From positions 1 through 29,446 of the forward strand of contig JBPBPI010000198.1 of assembly GCA_050954885.1 (NCBI GenBank): a stretch of DNA of 29,446 bases, given 5' to 3'. Position 1 is the first letter of the stretch, and every line of letters begins with the position of its first letter. This DNA is from JBPBPI01 sp050954885. Its GTDB lineage: Bacteria > Pseudomonadota > Alphaproteobacteria > Caedimonadales > Caedimonadaceae. This document shows positions 15,155 through 23,572 of this stretch, piece after piece. The notes beneath the pieces were generated by a model. It saw nothing but the letters and a program-made list of their open reading frames with translations. It searched no databases and had not been told where the DNA came from. A program made the position numbers and the translations under genes.

Positions 15155-17017
15155 TTAATTTTTCAAAAAGAAATACTGATTCGCTAGAGTATGATTGCGT
15201 CTATTGGTATCATCAAGAAATAAAGTCATCATGGTTTCATAAAGCTTTTTTATTTTCTTAAAACTTTTTAATAAAGCTTGGTTATTTTCTAGTAAATTTT
15301 GTTCTATCTCATATATTTTTCTTTGATCATCAATTTTAGCTATATGGTTTTGTATAATTTTCTCTCTATCTCGAATATTTGTATACATCAAATTAAGAGA
15401 TATATTTTCATTAATTTCTTGTCTTAATCTTAAGGTTTTTTGTTTATAATGCTCAATGTCTAATTTATATTTTTTCGTATAAGTACTTATTAAAGGTGCA
15501 ATTGTGTTCAATTGATTCATTGTTTGAATGAAATTTTCAGAATATTGAACATTTTCAAATCCGTAACTGATAAAAAGATGAATTTTATCTTGATATGGTA
15601 TGGCATACCCTTTGACAAACTCATTGCCTGCAGCCTCTTTAAAAAATTCAGCATTTTTAAGATAATCAACCATGAACCCTGGACTTGAAAAAATAGCTTT
15701 AAATTTGCTTAACTCTTTTAAAATATTTGAAATAGCTGTAAAGTTTTTAAAAATTTTTGGTGATGTTAAAGTTCCAGGATAATTACTTAGATAAAGTCCA
15801 TACGGCTTATTCTTATCAATCACAGATTTAAGAGTATCGTCAAAAATCGTCATGATTGAAGAGAAAAAATAATCGAGCTTTTGATCTGTTTGCTGGCGTT
15901 TAAAATCATCTAGATGATGAAGTTTGGGATTAAAGATACTAAAGAGTCTACGTTGCGCGTCTAAACTACCATTCAAAGCAGCCTCATGAAACCATCGAAT
16001 GGCCTCGGTTGCATTTCCAGTTATCCCATAACCAGCACTATAGCATGAAGCAAGATTGTATTGATCATCGGGATTTGCTTGATTCGCCCCTTGTTTAAAA
16101 AGTTCCACCGCTTTCTTCAAATTTAAAGGAATAAATTTACCTTCTTGATATCTAAATCCAAGATTATATTGAGAAACAGCCAGTCCCTGTGCCACAGCTA
16201 TTTTATAATATTTTAAAGCTTTTTTCAAATTTTGAGATGTACCAATGCCCTCATCACACATGTAAGCCACTTGAAGGGCAGAACCCCCATGTCCTTTATT
16301 GGCAGCTGACAGGTGCAAATTAAAACCTTTTGTTAAGTGATCATCTTGTCCCGCAAAGACAAAAACTCCAGCCAAATAATTTTCTGCATAAGTATATTTT
16401 TGATCAGCAGCTTCTTGAAACAAGCGAATACTTTTAGCTTTACTCTCAGGAGTAGAATTTAAAAGAAGCATAAGACCTAAATTATATTGAGCAGGTGCAA
16501 ATTTTTTTACATCAAGTTTTTCAAATAATTCTAAAGCTTTAGAATTATTTTTAAGCGTTCCCATACCCATAAAATACATCTTTGCTAAATTGGTACGTCT
16601 TTGAAGATCCGAAGAATTTTCAAAAGTTTTAGTATGTTCAAAAACTTCTCTCGCCATATCTAAATTCAAATTAAACTCAATAATTTGAAGCAGATCAAGC
16701 AAACCGGGATTTTCTTGAAGACGATATAAAAGATCTGGCCAACTTCTTAAATCAATTTTTTTAAGAACAACAGGATCAATATTTTGATATTGGTCAATCA
16801 ACTGATTTTGTCTGTTTATATCTCCTTGATTTGCGACTTTAATGATGTCTAAAATATCATCAGGATCGTAAGCCAAATGCGTTATTATTTTGGGCGAAGC
16901 GACAACAACGGGCAATCGTTGATCAGGATTTTCTAAACTTGTGCTATAACCTGTTGATGTAACAATGAAAGCTATTAAAACATTAAAGATTATTGAATAC
17001 TTTAAGTATTTTCTCAT
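15155..17017 (-). CDS. Secreted Sel1-repeat protein with C-terminal coiled coil
   Basis: The 620-residue product starts with a signal peptide or membrane anchor (hydrophobic 9-22). Residues about 140-360 hold several Sel1/TPR-like repeats, recognisable by A-x-x-x-L-A/G-x-x-Y/M and A-x-x-W/L-F/Y-x-x-A-A patterns such as A-Q-Y-N-L-G-L-M and S-Q-Y-N-L-G-F-R-Y. Such repeats bind proteins and occur in host-interaction factors like LpnE and EnhC of Legionella. The C-terminal part (about 530-600) is Lys/Glu-rich and probably coiled. The region between has no family I recognise. AAAGGAG lies upstream of the ATG at good distance. It lies after the envelope operon but is separated by an 86-base gap, so it may have its own promoter. 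Confidence 0.85.
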   Translation of the reverse strand: MRKYLKYSIIFNVLIAFIVTSTGYSTSLENPDQRLPVVVASPKIITHLAYDPDDILDIIKVANQGDINRQNQLIDQYQNIDPVVLKKIDLRSWPDLLYRLQENPGLLDLLQIIEFNLNLDMAREVFEHTKTFENSSDLQRRTNLAKMYFMGMGTLKNNSKALELFEKLDVKKFAPAQYNLGLMLLLNSTPESKAKSIRLFQEAADQKYTYAENYLAGVFVFAGQDDHLTKGFNLHLSAANKGHGGSALQVAYMCDEGIGTSQNLKKALKYYKIAVAQGLAVSQYNLGFRYQEGKFIPLNLKKAVELFKQGANQANPDDQYNLASCYSAGYGITGNATEAIRWFHEAALNGSLDAQRRLFSIFNPKLHHLDDFKRQQTDQKLDYFFSSIMTIFDDTLKSVIDKNKPYGLYLSNYPGTLTSPKIFKNFTAISNILKELSKFKAIFSSPGFMVDYLKNAEFFKEAAGNEFVKGYAIPYQDKIHLFISYGFENVQYSENFIQTMNQLNTIAPLISTYTKKYKLDIEHYKQKTLRLRQEINENISLNLMYTNIRDREKIIQNHIAKIDDQRKIYEIEQNLLENNQALLKSFKKIKKLYETMMTLFLDDTNRRNHTLANQYFFLKN

Positions 17018-17103
17018 TATGATTCTCCTTTGTTAAGGTTTTATTATCATAAACTCAAAACTTGATTTTTAAAAATGAATACTTTATTAAATTCAATTTA
17101 TTT

Positions 17104-17721
17104 TTATTGCTTCGGCAGGCGTGCAACCTTATAACGACTGAGCCAATTATCACGATAATTTTTAATCACTTTATTATTTTTAATCATAGTGACATTTTCA
17201 GCATTTGATTTCTCAGCAGCTTCGGAATAGTTATAAGACCCACCGATCACCGTTCGACCATCGATTAAAATGATTTTATTATGGGCAATGGCTGGCTTTG
17301 AATCAATTCGGACATCGATGCCTGCATATTTCAGCATTTTGATCACATCGTTACTGCCTGAATCCTGCGTTTTATCTAATAAAACTCTGACAGAGACACC
17401 ACGGCCCTTGGCATTAATCAAATTGCTGGCAATGGTTTTTGAGGATAAATAATAGGCTTGTACCAGAATCTCTTTTTTGGCGTTTTTGATCTCTGTTAAA
17501 ATAAGAGGCAAACACTGATTGGCCGGTGTAAAACAAGTGCGAATTTGTGTGCCATCGGGTGATTGATAAATGGGCGGCGGTGGTGCCTCGAAAAAATGAC
17601 CACCAATACCGATGCCGATGGCCACACCTAAACCGACAGATGTCATACGGATGCCGCGAATATTCAGCAATGACAATATCTGTTCAGGCAATGAACGCGG
17701 GCGATACCGTCGACGTACCAT
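17104..17721 (-). CDS. Membrane-anchored phospholipase D-like protein
   Basis: The 205 residues carry one HKD motif: H147, K149, D154, then G161-S162 and N164, the catalytic signature of the phospholipase D superfamily. A single motif means the active enzyme would be a dimer, as in the Nuc endonuclease group. A basic N-terminus and a Gly-rich hydrophobic segment (about 26-43) would anchor or export it. Size and layout resemble the Rickettsia Pld proteins, implicated in virulence, but also plain exported nucleases, so substrate (phospholipid or nucleic acid) is open. AGAGGACG precedes the ATG. It lies 19 bases after the DUF2125 gene and probably ends the ftsE operon. Confidence 0.88.
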   Translation of the reverse strand: MVRRRYRPRSLPEQILSLLNIRGIRMTSVGLGVAIGIGIGGHFFEAPPPPIYQSPDGTQIRTCFTPANQCLPLILTEIKNAKKEILVQAYYLSSKTIASNLINAKGRGVSVRVLLDKTQDSGSNDVIKMLKYAGIDVRIDSKPAIAHNKIILIDGRTVIGGSYNYSEAAEKSNAENVTMIKNNKVIKNYRDNWLSRYKVARLPKQ

Positions 17722-17740
17722 TATATCGTCCTCTTGGATC

Positions 17741-18829
17741 TCATTTTGTTGTCTCTGCCGGCGTAGATGCTGGCGTTACCGCTGATTTTTCCATGGAAAG
17801 CGCTGGTATCCAATCAACTTGTGGAATTTTAACAAGCGGAAACGAAGCTACCGACACCTGACCATCTTGTAAGCTTAAGGGGATTTTATAAATAGGCAGT
17901 TCGCTTGCATCAACACTTTCAACTTTAAAAGGCGACAGAACAGCCATAGCAATACCAGGGACATAAGGTTTGATTAATTTTAAATCAACAAGTTGCGTCA
18001 ACACTTGTTCAAGTCCTTGGATCACAACACTCGTGGATGCAAGAGGTTGCTTGACTGCATCAAGGGTCAAAGTCCCAATGCCTTGTAGCTTTAATTTTCC
18101 CCATTGCAGATCTGAATGTTCAAGTTCAAAGATACCCCCTTGATGCGCCAAAGCTTCGAGCAAATTACCTAAATTTTTAATGTCAACTTGGTCTTCCAAA
18201 TCAAAACGCGTTCTGATGCCAAGATGTTCAATTCTTTGATCAAAAGGAGCTTGTAACTTAAAACCATGTTCGATGTTAGAGGCGGTCATTTCCGTCTTTA
18301 AGTGCGTGGGCATTTTTATTTGAAAATTTTCGACCACAATTTTTTCAGCTTTAACTTGCTGCTCTCCTAAGGTCAAATCAACGTGTCCCAACGTTATTTT
18401 GGCGGCTCGATTTAAACCAGTGCGCCAAAGATCAATGTCTCCTTCAAGTTGTTGCGTTGTCAATGTAAGTACAGGATAAGGTGCATTAAACTGGTAAGAG
18501 ACATGTGTCACACCATGGGTTGAAAAACTTAACTTTTTAAAATTAAACACCGATGCTTGAGCGCGAATATTGCCCTCAACTTTAATAAGAGAAAGTCCAA
18601 CTTTGTCTTTGATAAAGATTGGATTTTTAAGTTTTGCCATCAATTTAAAAGGAAATCCTACAATGGCAAGCCGATCGTATTTGACATCACATTGATGATT
18701 TTTTAAATCTTCTAATAAACAAACTATTTTTTGTTCAAACTTACGTGCGGCCCGCTTCCAAACAAACCCATAAGTGATGCTTGCGATCCCCAGGATTATC
18801 AAGCCAATAAAAATTTTTCGCTTCATCAA
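17741..18829 (-). CDS. DUF2125 family envelope protein
   Basis: The 362 residues begin with a membrane anchor (5-22) and show the family pattern: W-K-R-A-A-R-K-F, two cysteines with C-D-V-K-Y-D, then V-G-F-P-F-K-L near residue 57. The rest is long, beta-rich and periplasmic, reminiscent of AsmA-like proteins. DUF2125 is largely an alphaproteobacterial family of unknown role. The start overlaps the plsC stop by four bases (ATGA), so translation is coupled and a link with membrane-lipid or outer-membrane building is plausible but unproven. The C-terminal 20 residues are low-complexity Ala/Thr/Pro. Confidence 0.85.
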   Translation of the reverse strand: MMKRKIFIGLIILGIASITYGFVWKRAARKFEQKIVCLLEDLKNHQCDVKYDRLAIVGFPFKLMAKLKNPIFIKDKVGLSLIKVEGNIRAQASVFNFKKLSFSTHGVTHVSYQFNAPYPVLTLTTQQLEGDIDLWRTGLNRAAKITLGHVDLTLGEQQVKAEKIVVENFQIKMPTHLKTEMTASNIEHGFKLQAPFDQRIEHLGIRTRFDLEDQVDIKNLGNLLEALAHQGGIFELEHSDLQWGKLKLQGIGTLTLDAVKQPLASTSVVIQGLEQVLTQLVDLKLIKPYVPGIAMAVLSPFKVESVDASELPIYKIPLSLQDGQVSVASFPLVKIPQVDWIPALSMEKSAVTPASTPAETTK

Positions 18830-19554
18830 TTTTCTTTCGGTATGTTTAAGGGCGACAATTGATTTGCTTTGGTTTCAATTGTGATTTCTAATTTTTTTAA
18901 AAATTCCCGTGCGTTTAATCCTAGTTCAATAGGGGGTAAAACTTCCAAGATGATCTTACCAGGTTTTTTCAAAAATTGGCGGCGTGACCAAAAATATCCT
19001 GAATTTAAAGCAACGGGAATAACCGGCACTTTCAAAGCATGATATATGGCATAGATACCATATTTATATTTTGGATCTGAACCCACCGGCCTGCGGGTGC
19101 CTTCCGGAAAAATCCAAACAGAACGTCCTTGCTCTAAACATGTTCGTGAACCCTCAACAATTTGATGAAGAACTTTGGTACCACTTTTCCGGTCAATACA
19201 AATCATACCAGAGGCAATTAACAACTGACCGAAAATAGGAATCCACGTTAATTCTCTTTTTGTAACAATGACACAATCCGGCACCACACTTTCGATCATG
19301 GCTGTCTCCCAAACTGATTGATGTTTTGACGCAATCAAATGAGGGCCATTTTTAAGATGCTCGAGGCCGCGAAATTCTACCTCAATTTTAACCAAGTATT
19401 TAAGTAAAAAATTGGTTCCCTTGCCCCACCGCCTTGCTGTGTTGTGAACATAACGTCGATCGCCAAACACGGCCGGCAAACCTAATACAGCACAGATAAA
19501 AGTCCAAAGGATAAAAGAAATATTAAATAATAAGGATCTTATGTATAAATTCAT
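18826..19554 (-). CDS. plsC: 1-acyl-sn-glycerol-3-phosphate acyltransferase
   Basis: PlsC adds the second acyl chain to make phosphatidic acid at the inner membrane. The 242 residues start with a hydrophobic anchor (about 8-30). The acyltransferase motif S-K-H-Q-S-V-W-E-T follows; Glu replaces the usual Asp of H-x4-D, as in many alphaproteobacterial members. Then come the F-P-E-G-T-R-R substrate motif and the V-P-V-I-P-V-A-L-N-S-G-Y block. Its start overlaps the DUF218 stop by one base (TAATG) and its stop overlaps the DUF2125 start, so all are translated together. Confidence 0.93.
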   Translation of the reverse strand: MNLYIRSLLFNISFILWTFICAVLGLPAVFGDRRYVHNTARRWGKGTNFLLKYLVKIEVEFRGLEHLKNGPHLIASKHQSVWETAMIESVVPDCVIVTKRELTWIPIFGQLLIASGMICIDRKSGTKVLHQIVEGSRTCLEQGRSVWIFPEGTRRPVGSDPKYKYGIYAIYHALKVPVIPVALNSGYFWSRRQFLKKPGKIILEVLPPIELGLNAREFLKKLEITIETKANQLSPLNIPKEN

Positions 19555-20159
19555 TAACTTCTTTCTTCTGCATTAAAAATCACAGATTTAATATAACTTC
19601 GTGCCAGCGCACCCAGATATTTATGATACTCGCGCCACAACAACCATAAAATATCTTTATGATAAAACCAGTCATATTCTTTAAAAACACGGGGCACAAT
19701 GGGATGTGCCAGAATGTCAACGTGCACAAAATTTTGATGAAATTCTAATAAGGCACGCGGCATATGATAATGTGCTGTCACCAGGCGAATCGATTTAACA
19801 TGATAATCTTGCACCCATTTCTTGGTTTTTTGGGCATTTTCTAAGGTGCTATGAGCATAATAATCAAGAAATATTTTGACATGAGACAAAGAAACATTTT
19901 TTTTGGCATCTAAATTTAAAATATCTTTCAGCGTGGTTTGAGGATGCACACCTGAAATTAACATCTTTTCAGAAACATTTTGATGCATCAAATCAAGAGC
20001 TGCTTCCAGGCGATCACTTCCCCCGGTTAGGACGACCAAAGCATCAGTTTTTTGGGAAATGGGTGGCAATGTCTGCGGCAAAGACACAACAAAAACAATA
20101 AAGCTGACAATCCATCCTGTACCAAGATAGAACAGAAAATTAAAAATTTTGAATTTCAT
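19554..20159 (-). CDS. YdcF/DUF218 family membrane protein
   Basis: The 201 residues have an N-terminal membrane helix (7-27) and a DUF218 core: D-A-L-V-V-L-T-G-G, then R-L-E-A-A, L-I-S-G-V, the S-T-L-E-N-A segment and R-L-V-T-A-H-Y-H-M-P-R-A. Proteins of this family (YdcF, SanA, ElyC) act in the envelope, some on polyisoprenoid-linked precursors. The exact role here is unknown. In alphaproteobacteria such a gene often lies between ftsX and plsC, as here, with gmhB between it and ftsX. It overlaps plsC by one base and follows gmhB by 16 bases. Confidence 0.88.
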   Translation of the reverse strand: MKFKIFNFLFYLGTGWIVSFIVFVVSLPQTLPPISQKTDALVVLTGGSDRLEAALDLMHQNVSEKMLISGVHPQTTLKDILNLDAKKNVSLSHVKIFLDYYAHSTLENAQKTKKWVQDYHVKSIRLVTAHYHMPRALLEFHQNFVHVDILAHPIVPRVFKEYDWFYHKDILWLLWREYHKYLGALARSYIKSVIFNAEERS

Positions 20160-20175
20160 CGCCTATTATAATTGT

Positions 20176-20775
20176 TCATTTTTTAAAAGATGCCAAAGTA
20201 TAAAAGGGTTCACAGGTGGCGTCCAGCGTTTTAAGAAGCCTTGTAACCGCCGCATACAAATTATCAAAAATATGAACAGGTTTGAGAGAGAGATAACGCG
20301 CGTCAAGTATTTCTTTTTCTGTCTCGCATCCTTTGCCTGTTCTGACTAAGACACGTGGACATCCTGCAACCGTTGCCGCTTGTAAATCTCGCAACGCATC
20401 CCCAATAAAAGGCGCATATGCGGGCCTTGCTTTAAATTTTTTTAACGCTTCATATACCATACCAGGGGCAGGCTTTCGACGTCTATGGGGTTCAATTGTT
20501 ACATCTGTGCAGACATAAATTTCATCAAGATGTGCTTGTTCTTGAGCCAGTAAAATTTTCATTTTTTTATGAATTGCTGTAAGTCCCTTTTGGTCTAAAT
20601 CACCACGCCCCACACAGGCTTGATTGGTGACAACAACCACAGGGATTTGAGCTTGATTCAGTAAAGCAATCCCTTGAGCCGATTGGGGAATTAACTGAAA
20701 ATCATCCACACCTAAAACGCTTTCGTTGCGGTCTATGTTGATGACACCATCTCGATCTAACATCACTAAATCCAC
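20176..20775 (-). CDS. gmhB: D-glycero-D-manno-heptose 1,7-bisphosphate phosphatase
   Basis: GmhB removes the 7-phosphate (7-phosphate removal from heptose 1,7-bisphosphate) in ADP-heptose synthesis for LPS core. The 199 residues are a HAD-IIIA enzyme: D8-R-D10-G nucleophile and acid, V-V-T50-N-Q, R-R-K101-P, and G125-D126-x(3)-D130. Family members usually carry a zinc loop with C-x-H and C-x-C-R-K-P; here only C89 and H97 remain in a shortened loop. A related histidinol or other HAD phosphatase is possible, but gmhA and hldE nearby favour heptose. The start is GTG, three bases after the ftsX stop. Confidence 0.85.
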   Translation of the reverse strand: MDLVMLDRDGVINIDRNESVLGVDDFQLIPQSAQGIALLNQAQIPVVVVTNQACVGRGDLDQKGLTAIHKKMKILLAQEQAHLDEIYVCTDVTIEPHRRRKPAPGMVYEALKKFKARPAYAPFIGDALRDLQAATVAGCPRVLVRTGKGCETEKEILDARYLSLKPVHIFDNLYAAVTRLLKTLDATCEPFYTLASFKK

Positions 20776-20778
20776 GTC

Positions 20779-21384
20779 TCAAGAATCCTCAAGGGCCATA
20801 AAAACTGTCATTTTTGCCGATAATAAAACAATCACCATCATCAATAAAGGTGTGAACAAAACAACAAACCATAATTCATTTTGTGTACTAGAAAAATCAA
20901 AAATTATAAAATTTTTAAAAATATTTTTGTAATATATTAAACTATATGTAAAACCAGAAAAAATTAGTCCTATCATTCCCCCTTTTAAAGCCATTTTAAA
21001 GAAAAATTTTTGAAATTGTTTGTTAATGAACTTTCGCTCTGCCCCCATAAGACGTAAAATATCGATAATTCTTTCATGAATTGTAAGACCTGTACGTGTA
21101 ATAAAAATAATGGTCATGACGGTTGTAAAGGCAATCACGCTTGTCACAATAATGGTAAATCCCAAAAAAGAGTAAGAAATTTTGAGATAATGTGACATTG
21201 CTGCAACGTCAATATTTTTCTGCCAATTTACTATAAAACGATGAATTAAAACCGTACTGGTGAGAGACATGGTTGCCAAATACACCATAAGTGCCATCAT
21301 CCAAGGAATTAGTTTGGATGATTTAGCATGCTCTAATGGAATATCAGGTTTTGAAAATTCTTGTTTAAACAAATACCTAAGCAT
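20779..21384 (-). CDS. ftsX: FtsX-like cell-division permease, shortened
   Basis: FtsX pairs with FtsE in the inner membrane and usually relays ATP hydrolysis to periplasmic murein hydrolase activators. I set the start at the ATG at 21384, after AAGGA, overlapping ftsE by eight bases; this gives 201 residues, against about 300 for typical FtsX. Four helices are visible (about 25-49, 72-98, 130-151, 172-195), and the cytoplasmic segment after helix 2 (I-H-E-R-I-I-D-I-L-R-L-M-G-A) is typical. The loop between helices 1 and 2, normally a domain of about 100 residues, has only about 20. The frame upstream is open to 21426, but those residues overlap ftsE and do not fit the family. Confidence 0.88.
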   Translation of the reverse strand: MLRYLFKQEFSKPDIPLEHAKSSKLIPWMMALMVYLATMSLTSTVLIHRFIVNWQKNIDVAAMSHYLKISYSFLGFTIIVTSVIAFTTVMTIIFITRTGLTIHERIIDILRLMGAERKFINKQFQKFFFKMALKGGMIGLIFSGFTYSLIYYKNIFKNFIIFDFSSTQNELWFVVLFTPLLMMVIVLLSAKMTVFMALEDS

Positions 21385-22069
21385 GGAATATATCCTTAAA
21401 TCTTGACAATTGTTCAATGTGTCCACGGTCTAAATTCAGCGTTGAGTAAGGAAATTCAGCCATTAAATCGCGATTGTGTGTGGCAAAAATTATGGTTGTT
21501 CCCGATCGGTTCATTTCTACAAAAAGTTGAAGTAACTTGACCGCATTTTCATCATCAACATTTCCCGTGGGTTCATCTGCAATAATAAGGGGAGGACGGC
21601 TGATGACAGCGCGTGCAATCGCCAGACGCTGTTGCTGGCCCCCTGAAAGATTTTGTGGATGCATATGCCCCAAACCCTCAAGTCCAATCCATTCGAGCAA
21701 GTCATCTGCTTTACGGCGTGCTTGAAGTTTATTCTCCCCTCGAAGTCTGAGAGGCAAGGCAATATTGTCCAACGCTGTTAAATGTTCAAAAAGTAAAAAA
21801 TCTTGAAAAACAATACCCATACGCCGGCGATAAGAAGGAATAAGATTCCTGTGAATGTTTTTTGCATTTTGTCCAAAGATAGAAATTCGACCCTGTTGAG
21901 GATGCAGGCCTAAATACAAAAGTTTAATCAATGTCGATTTACCCGACCCACTGGCACCTGTGAGATAATGAAAAGAGCCTTTTTGTAAATTAAAAGACAC
22001 ACGATCAAAAATCTTCTGATCTTTTGAATAGCCAAATGAAACATCTTCAAAACAAACAATTTCTTGCAA
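21377..22069 (-). CDS. ftsE: Cell-division ATP-binding protein FtsE
   Basis: FtsE is the ABC ATPase of the FtsEX complex at the division septum. The 230 residues show Walker A (G-A-S-G-S-G-K-S-T), a Q-loop (V-F-Q-D-F), signature (L-S-G-G-Q-Q-Q-R), Walker B (L-I-I-A-D-E-P-T-G-N-V-D) and switch His (A-T-H-N-R). The Y-L-T-G-A-S-G and R-R-R-M-G-I-V-F-Q-D-F-L-L stretches are typical of FtsE rather than other ABC proteins. AGGGAG precedes the start. It heads a minus-strand run ftsE-ftsX-gmhB-DUF218-plsC-DUF2125-PLD. It is divergent from the zinc-ribbon gene, a common alphaproteobacterial layout. Confidence 0.96.
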   Translation of the reverse strand: MQEIVCFEDVSFGYSKDQKIFDRVSFNLQKGSFHYLTGASGSGKSTLIKLLYLGLHPQQGRISIFGQNAKNIHRNLIPSYRRRMGIVFQDFLLFEHLTALDNIALPLRLRGENKLQARRKADDLLEWIGLEGLGHMHPQNLSGGQQQRLAIARAVISRPPLIIADEPTGNVDDENAVKLLQLFVEMNRSGTTIIFATHNRDLMAEFPYSTLNLDRGHIEQLSRFKDIFHA

Positions 22070-22152
22070 GAGGCAAGCTCCCTTTATATTTTATTTACGG
22101 CCTTTCTTTAAAATTGTCTGAACTGAGAACAAAAAGCAAGACTTGATCTTTA

Positions 22153-22181
22153 TTGCGTTTTGTTTGTGAAAATCTTATAAC
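22153..22181 (+). promoter_or_regulatory. Probable sigma-70 promoter of the zinc-ribbon gene
   Basis: TTGCGT (22153-22158) and TATAAC (22176-22181) are 17 bases apart, and the start codon lies 29 bases after the -10 box. It probably drives the zinc-ribbon gene with gmhA and hldE behind it. Confidence 0.6.
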
Positions 22182-22210
22182 AATAGAAAGCCCATCAAAA
22201 TTGTAGAATT

Positions 22211-22909
22211 ATGATCATTACGTGTAAAGCTTGTCAAAAGCGCTATCTGTTGGAAAAAGAAGATATCGGACCCGAAGGTCGACAAGTTAGATGCGTGGCC
22301 TGTGGTCATTCTTGGCAACAATACCATGTCAAAGAAAATATCAATAGTATCTTATCGAAACCACTTACTTTCGATCCAGGGTACAGTACAGATGTTCGAC
22401 CCACCAGACGCTTTCCATGGACGTATTTAGTTGGCTTACTTATCACAACTTTGATAGCCCTTTATTTAGGCAGAACATCAATTGTTGCACGTTGGCCACA
22501 AACAGAGAAAATTTTTATCGCTTTTAAAATTCCGATTCATCATCCTTATGAAGGATTATCTTTGGATCATATTATGCCCTTACAAGTCAATTATATGGGA
22601 CGCAATAGCTATGTCTTAAAAGGTGATATTCATAATGAATCTGATCTCGTAAAATCAATCCCTGCCTTTAAAATTTTGGCTCAAGGTGATTGCCGAAAAG
22701 CCAGTTCTATGGCTAAATTTAATCGCTTTATGCGACAACTTAAGGCAAAAATTTCAGGAAACTTGGATCCAAATGCTCATCTTTGTATCTTGGAATCTTG
22801 GTCTTATCGATTAAAAGAAACAAAAATTTTACCGGGTGAGCGTATTGCTTTTGAAACGCCTGCGCGCGCTGAAGTGTTGGGCGCAGAAAATATATCTATT
22901 GAATTTTAA
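22211..22909 (+). CDS. MJ0042-type zinc-ribbon membrane protein
   Basis: The 232 residues start with a zinc ribbon: C-K-A-C-Q-K-R-Y at 5-12 and R-C-V-A-C-G-H-S-W at 27-35, giving four Cys ligands. A membrane helix follows at about 70-90. The C-terminal region, probably periplasmic, contains S-Y-V-L-K-G-D-I-H-N-E-S, like the DUF3426-type domains in zinc-ribbon membrane proteins. Such genes sit divergent from ftsE in many alphaproteobacteria, but their role is unknown. No clear ribosome-binding site precedes the ATG. gmhA begins 13 bases after its stop, so the two are probably one operon. Confidence 0.85.
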   Translation: MIITCKACQKRYLLEKEDIGPEGRQVRCVACGHSWQQYHVKENINSILSKPLTFDPGYSTDVRPTRRFPWTYLVGLLITTLIALYLGRTSIVARWPQTEKIFIAFKIPIHHPYEGLSLDHIMPLQVNYMGRNSYVLKGDIHNESDLVKSIPAFKILAQGDCRKASSMAKFNRFMRQLKAKISGNLDPNAHLCILESWSYRLKETKILPGERIAFETPARAEVLGAENISIEF

Positions 22910-22922
22910 GGACAGAATAAAA

Positions 22923-23558
22923 ATGGCGACCAAACCGATCTCTTTTGATATATCCAGTTATTATCATCAAAATTTTCAAGAGCATCAAATTGTGGCTGCT
23001 GCAACACAACAAGCTTTACATGAAAATTTTTTAGCTTTGGTTACATTGTGTCATCAAAGTATAGCTCAAGGCGGTAAAATTATATTTTTCGGCAATGGCG
23101 GCAGTGCAGCAGACGCCCAACATTTGGCTACAGAATTGACTGTTCGTTTTATTGAAAATCGAAAACCCATTGCAGCTCTTGCATTGACTACCGATACCTC
23201 GACACTCACAGCCATCGGCAACGATTTTGGATTTGAACATCTTTTTGCACGTCAAATTGATGCCCTCGGCAAGCCTGGTGATGTGGCCATCGGCATCAGT
23301 ACATCAGGCAAAAGTTCCAATGTTTTAAAAGCTTTTGAAATGGCCCATCTTAAGGGTTTGCATACGGTGGCTTTAACCGGACAAGCCGGTATCGTCTCAA
23401 CTTTAGAGACTTTATCTCAACCTGTGTCACTCACCTTAAGCGTTCCTTCACGTACCACTAGTCGCATTCAAGAAATGCACATTACATTGGGACAAATGTT
23501 ATGTGGTGCCCTTGAAAATTCTTTGGGCCTTGTAGATCAAAATTCTTTAGTTTTATAA
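22923..23558 (+). CDS. gmhA: Phosphoheptose isomerase
   Basis: GmhA converts sedoheptulose 7-phosphate into heptose 7-phosphate, the first step toward LPS-core heptose. The 211 residues contain a SIS domain with F-G-N-G-G-S-A-A-D-A-Q-H-L-A-T-E-L, A-L-T-T-D-T-S-T-L-T-A-I-G-N-D, and I-S-T-S-G-K-S-S-N-V-L, all typical of GmhA; the late M-H-I-T-L-G-Q motif supplies further active-site residues. I chose the ATG at 22923 because AAGGA lies ten bases before it and the family starts here. The frame extends to 22836 only inside the previous gene. It is 14 bases upstream of hldE. Confidence 0.96.
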   Translation: MATKPISFDISSYYHQNFQEHQIVAAATQQALHENFLALVTLCHQSIAQGGKIIFFGNGGSAADAQHLATELTVRFIENRKPIAALALTTDTSTLTAIGNDFGFEHLFARQIDALGKPGDVAIGISTSGKSSNVLKAFEMAHLKGLHTVALTGQAGIVSTLETLSQPVSLTLSVPSRTTSRIQEMHITLGQMLCGALENSLGLVDQNSLVL

Positions 23559-23572
23559 AAATTAAGTTAATT

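Noticed and set aside
18826..19554. PlsC with a damaged H-x4-D motif
   Set aside because: Glu in place of Asp occurs widely in alphaproteobacterial PlsC, so it is not a defect.
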